From NCBI GenBank assembly GCA_009733575.1, contig ML769527.1, positions 107,551 through 171,550 of the forward strand: a stretch of DNA of 64,000 nt, in the 5' to 3' direction. This document shows positions 53,150 through 64,000 of the stretch, one piece after another. This DNA is from Gymnopus androsaceus JB14. Lineage: Eukaryota; Basidiomycota; Agaricomycetes; Agaricales; Omphalotaceae. A model generated the notes under the pieces. It saw nothing but the letters and a program-made list of their open reading frames with translations. It did not search any database and was not told the DNA's origin. The position numbers and the translations under genes were made by a program. The stretch's first letter is position 1; each line of letters opens with the position of its first letter.

Positions 53150-56100
53150 GAATCAATGTGAAATAAGCCCAAGAGATGCACAGTGTTTGTAATGTAGATC
53201 GGAAGGGAGGGATTTTGTGAATATATCAGCAATCATATCTAGAGCTGGACACCAAATCATAACAAATGAACCATTGTCAAGCTCAGTGTGAATGAAGTGA
53301 TAATGGATATCAATATGTTTAGAACAGGAAGATACAGAATCAGAATTGGCAATAAGGAGTGCACTTTGATTATCAGAAGCAATAGGAAAAGGATGTGGAA
53401 CAGGAATTTCAATAAGAGAAAGAAAAACTTGTACCCACAATGCCTCCTTCAGCACATTTGTCAGCCCCATATATCCGACTGTCAATACAATGCCACATTT
53501 TTGTTTCATTAGGGATGTTTCGGGCCAGCAAAATTTGCCAGTCGCAGAGGCAAAATTTGCGAAAATTTACGGCTACTTTTGTACAGCATGACGTAGCGAA
53601 GAATAGCTCTATCAAAGCAAAATTTGCCATACATTACGGCAAAATTTGGAGCGGTAAAATTTGCCGGCCCGAAACATCCCTATTGAGGACCAAGAGACCA
53701 GGCCACCAAACATGAAGATAGCATAGCCCGAGACCAATTTATGATCAACCGCATGCAAACCCCAGTCAGAATCCGACATTGCCAAGATATCCTGCAATAA
53801 ATGAAGTTGGTCCAGGAGAGAATTCCATACATCACCCCCATATTGTAGTGACCATGAACGTGTCTTTGCCAAGTAACGCAATGTCCCTTTAGCTGAAGCG
53901 AGTTCATATTTGGTGGGTTTTGAGTTGAATTGCGCCAAGTACATGACCATGAATGCAATGTCAGGGTGTGTACACAGAGCCAGGAAGAGCAAGCAACCAA
54001 CTATTGCCTGGTACACCTTCATAGTAGTTTCATCAAGCATGGAAAGGGAGTAGTGGCCAGGTTACAGTGGTCGGCGCATAGGGAGATCGATTGTTCTCTG
54101 TGCAGTCAGACAGACCATACAAATCCAACAGTTCCTCAATGTATATCTCCTGCGACAACCAGAGCTTCCGGGCCTGATGGTCCTAGATATCGGATGCTGA
54201 TGTAACAGGTTGCTGGCCCTGGTCAACAACTGTAAAGTGCAGGTTAATAGTTTGGATGAACCATGCATAGAGCGGAATTGAGTTGGTGGACACCAGGCCA
54301 TTGTCAACATGCACAGGCACAAACATTGTAAGGGGTTCTCCATTTGCAAGGATAGGGATGGACAGGTCAGGAGGTTCAACAAAACAACATACAAAAACTG
54401 CCGCATCATTCCCACAACAAGTAAATCCCATTGATTTGAGCACAGAACATAGTTGGGTATACCATGCAGCGGAGGACTGGTGGAGACCATATAAGGCATG
54501 ACAGGAGGCGATAGACACCACTGGGATGGACACCAGGGTAACCAGGGATCTGGGTGACATATACCTCATTGCTTAGAGGAGCATTGAGGAAAGCTTGCTT
54601 GATGTCAAAGGAAAAAGTTCCCAGTCAGCAAAAGCAGTCCAAGCAAGAATAAGTCAGATGGAAACAATTCTGGCAACAGTGGCATAGACTTTACCATAAT
54701 TGTCTGGCCTGCTGTGAAAAACCCTGGGCCACTAGATGAGCCTTGTATTGACCAAGAGATCCATCTAGGTTAACCTTCATGTCATATACAAACTTCATCC
54801 CAATAGGATGGCAACCACAAGGGATAGAATCGTACCATTCAAACACTTCCAAAGCGAATAGACCTGCCACCTCTTCCGCCTCAGCATCTAGCCAAAGTTG
54901 TTATCCAGTCTCCTCAACATTTCCTTCGTCATTGCAGATGGTCAATCAGGATCATAAGGTCGGTCCTTCCTCGTCATAATTGAATGTCTGGGTCTGGCTT
55001 TTGAGTGGGATGGAGTTGGCGGGAGAGGTATGTTGGCAAGAGCAGCAAAGTAGAATTCAGTATCATCATCCAATGAAGAAAGATTTTCTCCAATAAGTCA
55101 TATGCGATGGTGAATGAAGCGATATCTGTTCTCAGTTCAGCATGGAGTGTTGTGGGAGAGGAGGACCAGAATTGGTGTGGATCTTCTTGATATGTTCATC
55201 CCGAATACAAATACCCTCCTGCCATAGTTTGCCACATTCCGTTGGCTTGAGTTCACATGACAAGGACGAGGACCTTTGGGAGTGTCAGGAACATCTCCAG
55301 GTTCAACAAAGTCACGCAAAGCACGAGGGCCCCCAAGGCAACCACAGCAAGATTCATTGAAAACCTACCTGGTCTGTAAAGTGGTAACCACCATTCAGGT
55401 TCCTAATGCACGCCAACCCACACAATTCTCTTTGTATCCAATGAAAATACATTCCACCATTTTATCCCCAAATTTTCAACGTAGTTCCTCTGGGACTTGC
55501 ATCCAAGCCTGGCACCCCATACTCTGAGATGAGAAAGGTCAGGTTTCCATTTGTGATACCATCTCGAACATGTGTTTTATTTTTGGGGAGTGTTTTAGAA
55601 GGGAGTCAAAAATGGATATAAAGGGCAGTGCATACCTGCATCCTCCCAGAGTTGCATAGGTAGGCCAGCATGAACCATGAGCATCATAGCATCATTCTCA
55701 ATGGTTCTCACCCATCGCTTAGCCTTACCGTTCTGCTGGTGTGAGTAGGCAGCAGTCTTCTGCACTGAGATCCCCTTGTCCCAGAAGTACTTTGCGCTCT
55801 CCTCACCATGGAATTCCAATGCACCATCCAATCGCACATTCTGTGCTTTCTCACCTGTGGCCACCTCCCATTGGTTAATCGTTGATTGAATTATTTTGAC
55901 AGCCTGGTTCTTTTTTGCAAAACAGCCTCCGCCAGGAGCACTAGTGAAATCGTCAACAATAACATTGAAATGAGTGGATTTATGGGAGGATTGGATTGGC
56001 ATGGGCCCGCAGGTGTCAACTACAATGAGTTTGAGGGGATGTGAAGCTTGGTTACCATGGTAGGAGTAGGGGAAGTGAGGATGCTTCCCTTTGAGGCAAG

Positions 56101-56375
56101 AATTGCACATGGCTTTCATACACGTACCATTCCATTTCTCTAGACCTGTAGCGTAGTCACCCATCAAGACTTCATTGACTGCCTGTTTCCCAACATGCAA
56201 TAAGTGTTCATGGAAAAGGTCACCATTAGGAATTCGAGGCGTAAAAGTTGCCATGGCGGATGGTAAGAGGTCTGAGGGAACCTCTTCATCACTGACAAGG
56301 AACTCTCCTTGTAGCAGACAGTGTTATATCCATGCGGGCCAAGGTGCTTCAGCTTGCCGCCGAACACTTCTGCGC
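53150..56375 (-). pseudogene. Ty1/copia pol, degenerate
   Basis: Reading leftwards: FGGKLKHLGPHGYNTVCYKE, integrase zinc region and core (HEHLLHVGKQAV; CNSCLKGKHPHFPYSYHGNQ; KLIVVDTCGPMPIQSSHKST; VRLDGALEFHG; QQNGKAKRWVRTI), reverse transcriptase remnants (ALYGLHQSSAAWYTQLCSVL; MFVPVHVDNGLVSTN) and RNase H (VYQAIVGCLLFLALCTHPDI; MSDSDWGLHAVDHKLVSGYA; KHIDIHYHFIHTELDNGSFV; DIFTKSLPSDL). Several integrase and RT residues are altered (DGA for DNG, Lys in place of the GxxER Glu, VDNG for VDD). Frames are broken between 54570 and 55595, and a 171-bp MITE splits the RNase H part. The 5' end is missing beyond 56375. Dead element. Confidence 0.82.
53511..53681. mobile_element. 171-bp MITE with 3-bp TSD (Harbinger-like)
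   Basis: Perfect ends AGGGATGTTTCGGGCC and GGCCCGAAACATCCCT, target duplication ATT (53508-53510, 53682-53684). It splits copia RNase H between GLVSWSS and MKQKCGIV; excision restores the frame. The interior repeats GCAAAATTTGCC-type palindromes four times. A 3-bp duplication suggests PIF/Harbinger; superfamily is uncertain. Confidence 0.82.
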
Positions 56376-56900
56376 AACGGCTCGGTAACTATCGGCTGAT
56401 TATATCTCGGACATACTCGGCCACCTTATTGTTCTTTTGTTTATATTATCTTTTTGTCTTTTAACTAAATATGCTTTCCATATTTATATGCCGAATGATC
56501 CAGCATCACATACTTATTGTCTTTTACCTACTTGGGTCCGATGGTCGATACAGTATATAAGTAGTTATACTCGATTGTCATACCTTAGTTTAAATATCAT
56601 CTTGGATACACCATATCCTCTCGGAAGTAACTTCCACTTGTCTCAGTATTGTCTCGGTCAACCGTTGGCTTGCCGACATCCACAAATCTTGTCTCGCTAA
56701 ACTTCACTCTTCCTCATCGGACATTACAGCATGGCGAGGGTGTTGCTAATAGCTTCACTAACGTCCATCACCTTCCGGTCGCTAGCCAAAGCTTCGGTAA
56801 CCTTGGTTCCGTTCAGGAACCCTTGGCTAGTCTCGGTTCTTGCGCAATCCTAACAGTATATTTAAACTGATACTCATCAACATCGTGTTAAATCTTTTTT
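56376..56900. mobile_element. LTR-like region
   Basis: No gene. TATA-like CAGTATATAAGTAG at about 56548 and an end ACTCATCA (56870-56877), the same octamer that closes the LTR-like region at 17658. Rich in CTCGG/TCGGT repeats. Probably a solo or truncated LTR. Confidence 0.35.
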
Positions 56901-57251
56901 ATGAATCCTCGCTCCAGACCCACTCCTGTAGGTGCAAATATCTGTCGTAATCCAGTACGCGGTACACGCACTACTACTACCGCATCCAACCCGGTGCAAA
57001 ATCCCTTTGCTGTCAACGCCTTATCCCTTCAACCCTATAACAATTCCATTTCGGTAATAGGTACTGCTCGACGAAGGAGCAGTGGTTTCAGTCCCGTAAC
57101 AACAGCTGCGCCCAGCCATAGCTGCAATCCTAACAGCTTGAACAATGGCTACAACCACAAGTTGCAAATGCTTCAACAGGGATATTACCACAGCTGCAAA
57201 TGCGCACTGGGATATTGCCATATACCCTTGAAGAGGGGCACCTATGGATAA
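56901..57251 (+). pseudogene. Possible gag N-terminus fragment
   Basis: 116-residue open frame MNPRSRPTPVGANICRNPVR ... FAVNALSLQPYNNSISVIGT, Pro/Ser/Asn-rich like gypsy gag leaders, placed shortly after an LTR-like end. No capsid core or zinc knuckle follows. A chance open frame is possible. Confidence 0.3.
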
Positions 57252-57321
57252 ATCCCTAGGAGCAAAGTAGTCATGGGATTTGATTTACTCATGACTTTGC
57301 CACCCCATCCCAAATGGGACA

Positions 57322-57358
57322 GGGTGCGCCCTTTCCCAAATCGGGAAAGGGCGCACCC
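57322..57358. repeat. Perfect 16-bp hairpin
   Basis: GGGTGCGCCCTTTCCC, loop AAATC, GGGAAAGGGCGCACCC: a GC-rich perfect inverted repeat, preceded by a smaller one (TCCCAAATGGGA at 57308). It adjoins the SINE candidate to its right, which may extend into it. Confidence 0.9.
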
Positions 57359-57371
57359 GGTCACGGCGTCT

Positions 57372-57506
57372 GGCCGGACCGGTGCAAATTCTAGCAAAAT
57401 TACTGCCAGCTGAAGCAATCGAACGGCAGACCTCTCATTTAAGAGCTGACTAGCGCCAAAGCTTCGAGCGGACCATCACCATAACCACTGAGCCACTAGG
57501 GCAATA
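57372..57506 (-). repeat. tRNA-derived SINE candidate
   Basis: On the minus strand: CCTAGTGGCTCAGTGGTTAT (A-box-like TGGCTCAGTGG), then about 70 bases with AGCTCTTAAATGAGAGGTC, then TGCCGTTCGATTGC (B-box-like GTTCGATTC). The spacing fits a tRNA with a long variable arm (Ser/Leu-type), but the acceptor stem does not close. Read as a tRNA-derived SINE head; the body may run to the hairpin at 57322. Confidence 0.5.
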
Positions 57507-57744
57507 AATTATAGTAATTTAATGAACACTTATCATGTAGTTTTGGTCGATTAAAGTGTATATACTGATATACCGTATACCGTACCACCTATGCAAAACC
57601 AAAGCATTCAGCCTCCTCGGCCTGTTCCTTGCCGTCCTCTTCAACTCTGTCTGGCGCCTCCATATCCCCTCCGTCATTTCCCGTTTCGTCACCCTCAAGA
57701 TCCTCCTCATCATCGTCATCTCTCCCATCCAAGTTGATAAAAGG

Positions 57745-58578
57745 TCAGTTCATGGCGTTCTTGACGACCTACACGGATTGAATAATTAATATACCAATCA
57801 AGATAAAGCTTCGAATTTCGAGACGACAGGAAACTCACTGTTCGATCAGTAAAAGTTGACTGAATTCTGGGGTTATCCTGATTCTCGATGAATGAGCCAG
57901 CGTAGAAAAGACTGGTCCTGGGCTTGAGTCACCATTTCCGCGATTTGGGAGCCGAAGGGCTGGAGAAGGGAGTAGTTGAAGGTTTCGGCGGAAGAGTTGG
58001 TGGTGTTGGTCGGGTTTGCGACCAGACTGGGAGGAACAGAAGAATAAGAGAACCGTACAGATTTGCAAAAATGCAAGAAAGACGTACTGGTTCACGACAA
58101 CATCTACCATAAGATACATCCCTCGGTCATGCAGAGATGTGCTCAAATTCTTGAGATCATCCGCAGAACCGAACGGAATACCTATCGGTGTATGGCAATA
58201 CTCACCCATGATAAGCCTCCCCCTCCGTCATCGAGCCTTCGACATTCTGCACAATAGGCGATATCCAGATAGTGTTGAAGCCCATATCCTAGATATAGTC
58301 CAGCTTGCTAACAACACCTTCCCAGTTTCTGCCGCAGTATACATGGCTGCTGGTATCGCAGCTTGACGAGGAGCCGTTTCCGAGGGTGAATCGGTCGGTG
58401 ACGAGCTGAGCGAGGAGAAGTTGATTGAGTAAGAGCGTTCTATAAATCAACGAATAAAAAGGAAACTCACCTGATAAACAGTTCTGTTCCTCCATTCATC
58501 CGCCGTCGCAGCCAAAACTGACGGAGCGAATCCCAATAGGGCTACTGCCGCGGCACCTGTAGTCAAAGAGTACTTCAT
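57745..58578 (-). pseudogene. Secreted alpha-amylase (GH13) relic
   Basis: The first exon 58471-58578 encodes MKYSLTTGAAAVALLGFAPS VLA, a signal peptide, then TADEWRNRTVYQ and a good donor. The next exon reads LVTDRFT...CDTSSHVYCGRNWEGVV SKLDYI, TAG at 58288-58290 (family Gln), DMGFNTIWISPIVQNVEG. Then come [26 protein letters not shown], the beta-3 strand motif of GH13, and, after a large deletion, the remnants [18 protein letters not shown] and VVKNAM. The catalytic nucleophile and acid regions are largely missing. Starch hydrolysis function is lost; assignment to GH13 is secure from the motifs. Confidence 0.8.
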
Positions 58579-58984
58579 TTTGTTCGAGATTGGATTTTGT
58601 ATTTGTCCTAGTTGGATTAACTGAGTTTGGCGAAAGAGCATCTGTCAACAACAAAAAGAGAATCGGAGAGAGCGTGTACATCCTCGTAAGTCAAAACCCA
58701 AAAGCTTTCTCTAAAACCAAAAGATAGAAGCACGAGGCGAGAAGCAGTCAAACTTCAAGCCAAAGCGAAAAGGGGAACAGCGAGCTCGGAAGCGAGGGCA
58801 TGTCGAGCTGGGAGAAAGAATGAAGAAAGTAAGGGAAAGAAAGTAAGGGAAAAAACGACGGCACATCGAAACTGAGCTGACATATATAAAAATGAAACCA
58901 AATGTTGCCCGCATACGACAATGCATGGATGATTGATTTGAATGTTCTGCCATACTAATACGGCAGTTGAATTAGTATTCTTGT

Positions 58985-59610
58985 CTTTTGTGTCAGCAAG
59001 ATTGCAAGGTTTGGAAACAGCAGCATTGTGAGAGGTCCAAAGATACACGCAGGAACCTAGTCCAACACCTAGTACATTGGTGCTCGACCAGTCGACTAGA
59101 TTGAGATAAAAATCTTCCACTAGTTCTGGTGCATCGAGCACACGGTACGGCGTCTTGCAAACGCTCCGTAGCTGACGGCACAGGCTTTCGAGCAACTGAC
59201 GACTCTGGGCCTGCACTGGGCTCATTGAATAAGCATCGTCAGTAGGAGTATCGACCCGAAGGAGTGCTGGGATTGGAGTGAGAGGGTGAGCTGTAGGCAA
59301 ATAAACGGCGCCAAGTGGGAGTAGAGGTCGGAACAGCAGCCGAAGTTGAAGCGACCGGGGGACGGGTAGGAGAAGAAGGCCTGTGAAGCGAAGGAGGAGT
59401 GACTTCTGTGTGTAATATTGAAGAGAAGAGAGCATTGGCTTGTTCTACAGCACAATTAGTGGAGAAAATCAGATATGAGAATCAACATACCTTTCAACTC
59501 GTCAGATTCCGAGGGAATTATTCTACTCTTCTTTGAAGGGGCAGAAGGCATAAGTGATAGGAAGTGCACATATCGCCTGTATCCCTCGAGGGCACAAATC
59601 TATCCCCATA
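58985..59610 (-). pseudogene. Cdh1/fizzy-related APC/C activator relic
   Basis: Minus strand: DRFVPSRD near 59600 (the conserved N-terminal motif of Cdh1/Fzr proteins), APSKKSRIIPSESDELK with an intron donor, a degenerate Ser/Pro-rich linker, then TPYRVLDAPELVEDFYLNLV DWSSTNVLGVGLGSCVYLWT at about 59160-59010, the unmistakable start of the WD40 propeller. The rest of the propeller is absent: similarity fades after KPCNLADT. Several frameshifts in the linker. A fragment of a cell-cycle regulator gene, not functional. Confidence 0.75.
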
Positions 59611-61689
59611 ATCTGCTGATCAATTCGTGAATCCGGTCCGCCGCTGCTGTCGTGACAGCTGCTACGAGGGAAGAAGACGCTAGTGACTTGGAGAACAAAA
59701 CAGAGATAAACAGTGGACTTGGAGTGCTCGAGGTTGCGCTGGTACTAGTTGACGAGCTACTGGAGAATAAGTTACGGTCCCAGTTCTGAGGGCCCTTGTT
59801 TAAATTTGCATATCAGCGAAAAGTTAGCTAAAGTATATAGATATATGACAGACCTTTAACATTGGAATGCATCACTAATATTGTATACACTTGCCAGAGA
59901 AGGATTATAACTCGTGTTGGTTCTGGTTGTAAGTTCTGGTCATAACGTATGCGTTGACATTGAGGCTGTTAGTTACGGAACTCGGACTCCGGGATTACGC
60001 AATTACGGCTGATGGTCGTTCCAGATATGAAGGACGCTACGAGTGTGAAGGACGCCACGCTCATGGTCCTCCGAGTCTCGTCCTTTCTAAGAGTGGAGAC
60101 TCGGAGGACCATGAGAGTGGATGCAAAAGACTGGGTGTAAAAGACAATATACACGCGACACAGAAAATGTCAAAGCGGTCAAAGCGGCCTTAATTCAAAC
60201 TCTATCTGTTCCTCCGATCGTGACTGATCAGAGGCTGCAATACTTACTCAAGAGCACCTCTCCTCTTATAAAATTCACCAAAGTCTCTGATACATGTTTT
60301 GGTCAGCCTGGTTTGTGTTGTAGAACTTAATAAAAGCATTCTTGACACATTGTTCAGACGTTAGCAGAAACTAAGTACTGATGCCATATCCTCTCATTAG
60401 GCGCACTTTCATTGTAACCCTCAGCCAGTAATGATGCGCAACTGATTTCACCATCATATCTGAGCAGCCGTCATTCCTTTTATTTGGTGGATGTACAAAA
60501 ATTTATTGTAAGTACTTAGACTCGGATGTCTTCGGCGTCCCATGAATACAGTAAAATAGTACGGATCACCATGCAGTCTATGCTGCAAACTATTATACAC
60601 ATGCTCAGATTACACTAGAGCATTGAATTCACCAATAGTTCCACTACATACTAGTATCTCAATCTTCGATAGATTATCTGGTCCCAGATGATGGGGAAGT
60701 ATTAAGATACATTTGACTATCAGCAAGGTCTGATTCAGAATCAGGTGCATTAGAGGCCACATACCGAGCCTTTCTGCATTCATATATAATCTGTGGTTTG
60801 TTCTTCATCTCCCTCTGATATTTGAACGCTCCAATAGTGATTCCAGTTATTATAGAAACCAAAGTTGATCCAATTTCCCCAAATTGCATTGGCCCATACT
60901 CGCAGATGTACTCAAGGACTATATTGACAATTGCTTGGGCAAAGAAAAAATTACAGCTGGGATGAAGGTAAAGAAATGCCAGAAGCCGTTGTCACTAGAC
61001 ATTTCAGAAGATCGTGAGGGTGTACTATAGAATATCGAGCCGCAGTGCGACTTCAAATCCTCTATTGCGTAAAATCCTTGCGAGACGTGCATACTAGTAC
61101 TTGCTAGTACTTGCTAGGTTATTTTGGTCAAGATTCAAGTTGGCCTTCATATTTTTTGGGAGGATCTTGAGATGCGGGACGACTTGAGCACGGGATTTTG
61201 AATTAGATTGGAACATTGTTTTATAATGCTACAAGCGGCCAGATTAATATGCGATGTATAAAACGATTCTGGAGTGTATCTGCAATCATCTCGTCGTTTG
61301 ATGAAAGAAACGCCCATTGAGCGCTTATGGACCGCGTTTCCGAGCATGATTTTTTTTGAACTTTGCTCTCAGCCAACGTTCATTCAACACGACAAACCTT
61401 GGCCTAAATATCTACAGGCCATGGTGGGCCTATTTTATCTGTTTACGGTGCTTATCTCCAAGTTTTTTTTGACTTTTTCCTGGTTATAGCTCAATCTTTC
61501 CGCTTTCTCTGTAGGCTCAAGTTATTGTACGGCGACTCGACCTGGGCGCGAACGTAAAAGAGCTTTGAATACCGCAAAAATGGACCGAACAGCCCAAGAA
61601 TTCGCGATGTCTCTGACTCTCTGCTGCACAACTTGACAGAGCTAAGGCCTTCGGATACGGTACGTCATTGTGATTCCCTTCTGGTATCT
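59611..61689. other. Long gap, no gene recognised
   Basis: Contains a perfect 19-bp inverted repeat (60061-60079 with 60096-60114, TCATGGTCCTCCGAGTCTC, 16-base loop). Open frames are all under 85 codons; one at 60674-60889 (minus) has a hydrophobic segment ITGITIGAFKYQREMK but no relatives come to mind. No LTR, TIR or RNA gene was seen. Confidence 0.4.
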
Positions 61690-62325
61690 ACTAACGTCAA
61701 TTCCTAGTCTTGTTTACCATTAGATCCTCCTTCGTGAACTCATCTTTACGCTTCCGATGCTCTCGACCAAATCCGATACACGTCTTTAACTGACCCTTTC
61801 GTGCTCGAAACGGGGAAGGATCATTTGCCTCATCCTCAACGACGTGAATCCATTTCCACGCCTGCACTAGGGTCAGCAACTCTGGTACCATCGCAACTGG
61901 AATGAAGGTGGGTGATTTTCCAATTGTTTTCAGGTTTTCACCCATTTTCACTGCGATCTTAGGGCTTCATGGAACTTTGTCGCCGATATCTTTATGATCG
62001 GCCAATTTGGTGTCGGTTTCTACTCTGCCTACCTCAAAGTTTATATGCCTTTCATTTATATCACCTGTCACTGACATCCTTGCTACAGGCCGCATCACCA
62101 GTTTGACCGAAGTCCAAAAATTGATCTACTACCTTACTTCCGCTGCTTGCCATCCGTGACTCTCCCTTCCTCGAGTTCCGCTTCGAGATCCTTCTCCTCG
62201 CGGACTCCATCGACGAGTACACTCGTCTGAGCATGGCGTAGAACTTTGTTTAGGAAGGACACCCTTTCGCTCGTGTCCGGAACTCTCATGCTTTGCACCC
62301 GATTCTACCCTCATCGTTCTATGGC
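61690..62325 (+). pseudogene. HSP90 relic
   Basis: Fragments of the chaperone in order: ALDQIRYTSLTDPFVLETGK (ATP-binding domain, about 61755-61815), MIGQFGVGFYSAYLK (about 61995-62039, the GVGFYSAYL nucleotide-lid motif), then LTEVQKLIYYLTSAA (about 62105-62150) and DSPFLEFRFEILLLADSIDE (about 62158-62218), the conserved C-terminal middle-domain segment. Hundreds of residues between them are deleted and the pieces are in different frames. Clearly a pseudogene fragment. Confidence 0.7.
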
Positions 62326-62900
62326 ACTGGACATAGCTCCAAATTGACCAAAACAGCGTCTCTCAGCCCTATGCAATTCGCATGGCTCTCTGCTGGCAAT
62401 TCATACCTATGGCTAGAAGAAAACCAGAAGGAAAACCCACGTCATCCCATTTGCTGATGGCTTACAGATGCTTGATGACGGCTGGGCAGATGACGAGGGT
62501 AATTATGATTTATTCACTCGGGCGGAAATTAGCTTAGGCCGGTTGGTGAAGGTCAGACGCGCTCACCAAGGGTTTGAACATTCTCACTCTTGGAACTGCT
62601 GCAGCCGGCCCTCGTTTATTGCGTCCAAACGTGCAGGGACAACCTCAGTGTCCGAATTCGGACCAATTGGAGGATATCTGTGCGTGCTGTGACCCACTCG
62701 CATGCACCGATACGCTTTCATCTTTCTATGGACACGGCTCGCGCCACGCTTCTTCCTCATATGGGTAGGAATTGGCACATCGATCCTTGACTGGAATAGA
62801 GGAATGGTGAGTTATTTATGCATCATCGAGCACCTGAAAACTTACAAAGTGATGCATCTTCCCTCCCTTTTACTACTTCCTCGACAACGAACGAATCTCT
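62326..62900. other. Gap, no gene recognised
   Basis: Open frames of 60-75 codons overlap on both strands without family motifs. It may contain deleted parts of the flanking HSP90 or CAND1 relics. Confidence 0.35.
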
Positions 62901-62959
62901 CGTGGATAGGCTTGATGGTGGTATGTTTTTGCCAAAATGTAATCTGCATATTCTCAACC

Positions 62960-63450
62960 TTTTAAGGGGTGTGGGCGCCATTGTCACGAAAGGCCTCGAA
63001 GATGAAAAGCCCGATCGATTGGACCTCGGCCTCGATATTTGGCAAAATGTTTGTCCTCTTTGTGCTTTTCAATCTAGCGACTATGACTACGCAGACATGC
63101 TTGTATTGGATCATCTCAAAGTGCGTTCTTTCATTTCTCTCTCTTTTCACTGTTTCAGGGAACAATTACGGAACCAGTGTTGGAAGACAAAGAATCGCGT
63201 GACGTTTCTGTATTTGCGCTCAAAACCATCACGGTCGAACATCCCTCTGACCGCGTCGCTGCATCCGCTTGTGCAAAATTGATGCTAGCGCTGTTGGGGC
63301 AGGTGAAAAGCATGGATACCCCGCCAGAAGCTTGTGTCGAGACGCTGGCTATTCTATCCATTTTAATTACCAGATTCCCAGCACATCTTTCCGCAAAGGT
63401 ATTGACCCCGCCCCGCCTACCGTTCTGGCCCGCTCCTCAGTCATCCTAGA
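62960..63450 (+). pseudogene. CAND1/TIP120-like relic
   Basis: Exon 63159-63398 encodes EDKESRDVSVFALKTITVEH, then ASACAKLMLALLGQV and CVETLAILSILITRFPAHLS, a HEAT-repeat segment matching cullin-associated NEDD8-dissociated protein 1 (regulator of SCF ligases). A plausible upstream exon (about 62960-63119, ending DHLK before a GTGCGT donor) splices in frame at TTTCAG 63158. The remaining more than 1000 residues of a CAND1 are absent. Fragment only; family call by eye. Confidence 0.55.
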
Positions 63451-64000
63451 GCAGTAGTCCACAGATGCACAATAGTGACTATAGCTCATTTTATATTGGT
63501 TTCTCCACTAGAGCTGTTTGTCTGTTCGTAAATATCTATATATCTAGCTGAATGTATAAATAATGCTGGCTACATGACCCATAGAAGTCACATAATTGAA
63601 TTAGAGTACCCATTGACATTGTTCGCATGAACAAGTGTTAATGTGCACCATGAGCGTTTATTAGATTGGTTAGGCGCTGGAGGTATTTGTTGAGCACAAG
63701 GTTCGATTCCTTGCTGCGACATTTTACTTCGGCTCCATGTCGGTCCGGTGAATGCTTCCGGTGTCTCCGCTGCGCTCATCTTTGTCAGCGCGTACCTCCA
63801 CCTCGGTGACTCATCATCCCGACGCTATTGGGCGCTGGAAATACTGGTGCATTGGATATATCCCTTGGTCATGGTGGTGCTATGGATTTATCCCATAGTG
63901 CCATTCCAGAGGTATTGGCTCTTCTGTGGTTATATCCCTACTGAAGCATTTGCAAAGTAGGGATATAGCCCAGTGTCAAGCCTTCAGAATAACAGTTACA
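63451..64000. other. End of window, tRNA-like remnant, no gene
   Basis: At 63670-63722, TTGGTTAGGCGCTGG and CAAGGTTCGATTCCTTGC look like D-arm and T-arm sequence of a tRNA, but no 5' acceptor strand pairs with TGCGACA, so a tRNA-derived fragment is likelier than a gene. Beyond, four copies of a GGNTATATCCC-like palindrome (63848, 63889, 63920, 63961) may mark another repeat. Confidence 0.35.

Noticed and set aside
63640..63725. tRNA gene
   Set aside because: A good T-arm (CAAGGTTCGATTCCTTG) is present, but no 5' strand pairs with the 3' acceptor and the anticodon arm is unclear.

Overview
The window looks like a transposon-dense part of a mushroom-forming basidiomycete (Agaricomycetes) genome. 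Evidence: short 50-60 bp GT-AG introns, TET/JBP-linked KDZ transposons, Tad1-type LINE, Ty3/gypsy, Ty1/copia, Helitron and MITE sequences, and typical agaricomycete host proteins (single-pass membrane proteins, MLRQ complex I subunit, Cdh1, alpha-amylase). No rRNA gene, CRISPR array or convincing tRNA gene is visible.

Layout. (1) 1-12.53 kb: two tandem copies of a host module, [membrane protein gene]-[MLRQ remnant]-[Ser/Thr-rich coiled-coil gene]. Only the second membrane protein gene (8447-10033) looks intact. (2) 12.5-19.45 kb: decayed LTR material, a 713-bp Tc1/mariner-type palindrome, a 20-21 bp minisatellite, and a frameshifted, truncated gypsy gag. (3) 19.6-42.6 kb: a nested stack. A Helitron-type helicase-protease gene (minus strand) is split by a KDZ DNA transposon (21364-40264, about 150-bp TIRs, 8-bp target duplication). 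The KDZ transposase gene is itself split by a young gypsy element (22240-30411). The Helitron gene also carries a hAT-type MITE and a palindromic element. (4) 42.6-46.9 kb: a 5'-truncated pepsin-like aspartic protease gene fused to the same transmembrane/cytoplasmic tail as the genes at 0.8-2.4 and 8.4-10 kb, followed by a third copy of the module flank. (5) 47.5-56.4 kb: a Tad1-like LINE (ORF1, ORF2, with a hAT MITE inside), truncated by a degenerate copia element that carries its own MITE. (6) 56.4-64 kb: LTR-like DNA, a tRNA-derived SINE candidate, and relics of four unrelated host genes (alpha-amylase, Cdh1/fizzy-related, HSP90, CAND1).

How it fits together. The most coherent system is the KDZ element. 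Without the gypsy insertion it is about 10.7 kb and carries a KDZ transposase and a TET/JBP-like 2-oxoglutarate dioxygenase, transcribed divergently from a 154-bp promoter holding repeated GCGCCAAA boxes (E2F-like). It also carries a small spliced basic protein, an RNase H1-N-domain protein and a long accessory protein. Core genes carry in-frame stops, nearly all explicable as CGA to TGA or CAA/CAG to TAA/TAG, whereas the two small cargo genes and the gypsy element remain open. A second unusual element group has ends reading CATCAGCAAAA and subterminal ~10-bp CCTGG/CCTAGG/CCCAG arrays. It occurs three times within 5 kb, once exactly at a chimeric junction. All family calls were made by eye from motifs; no database search was possible.
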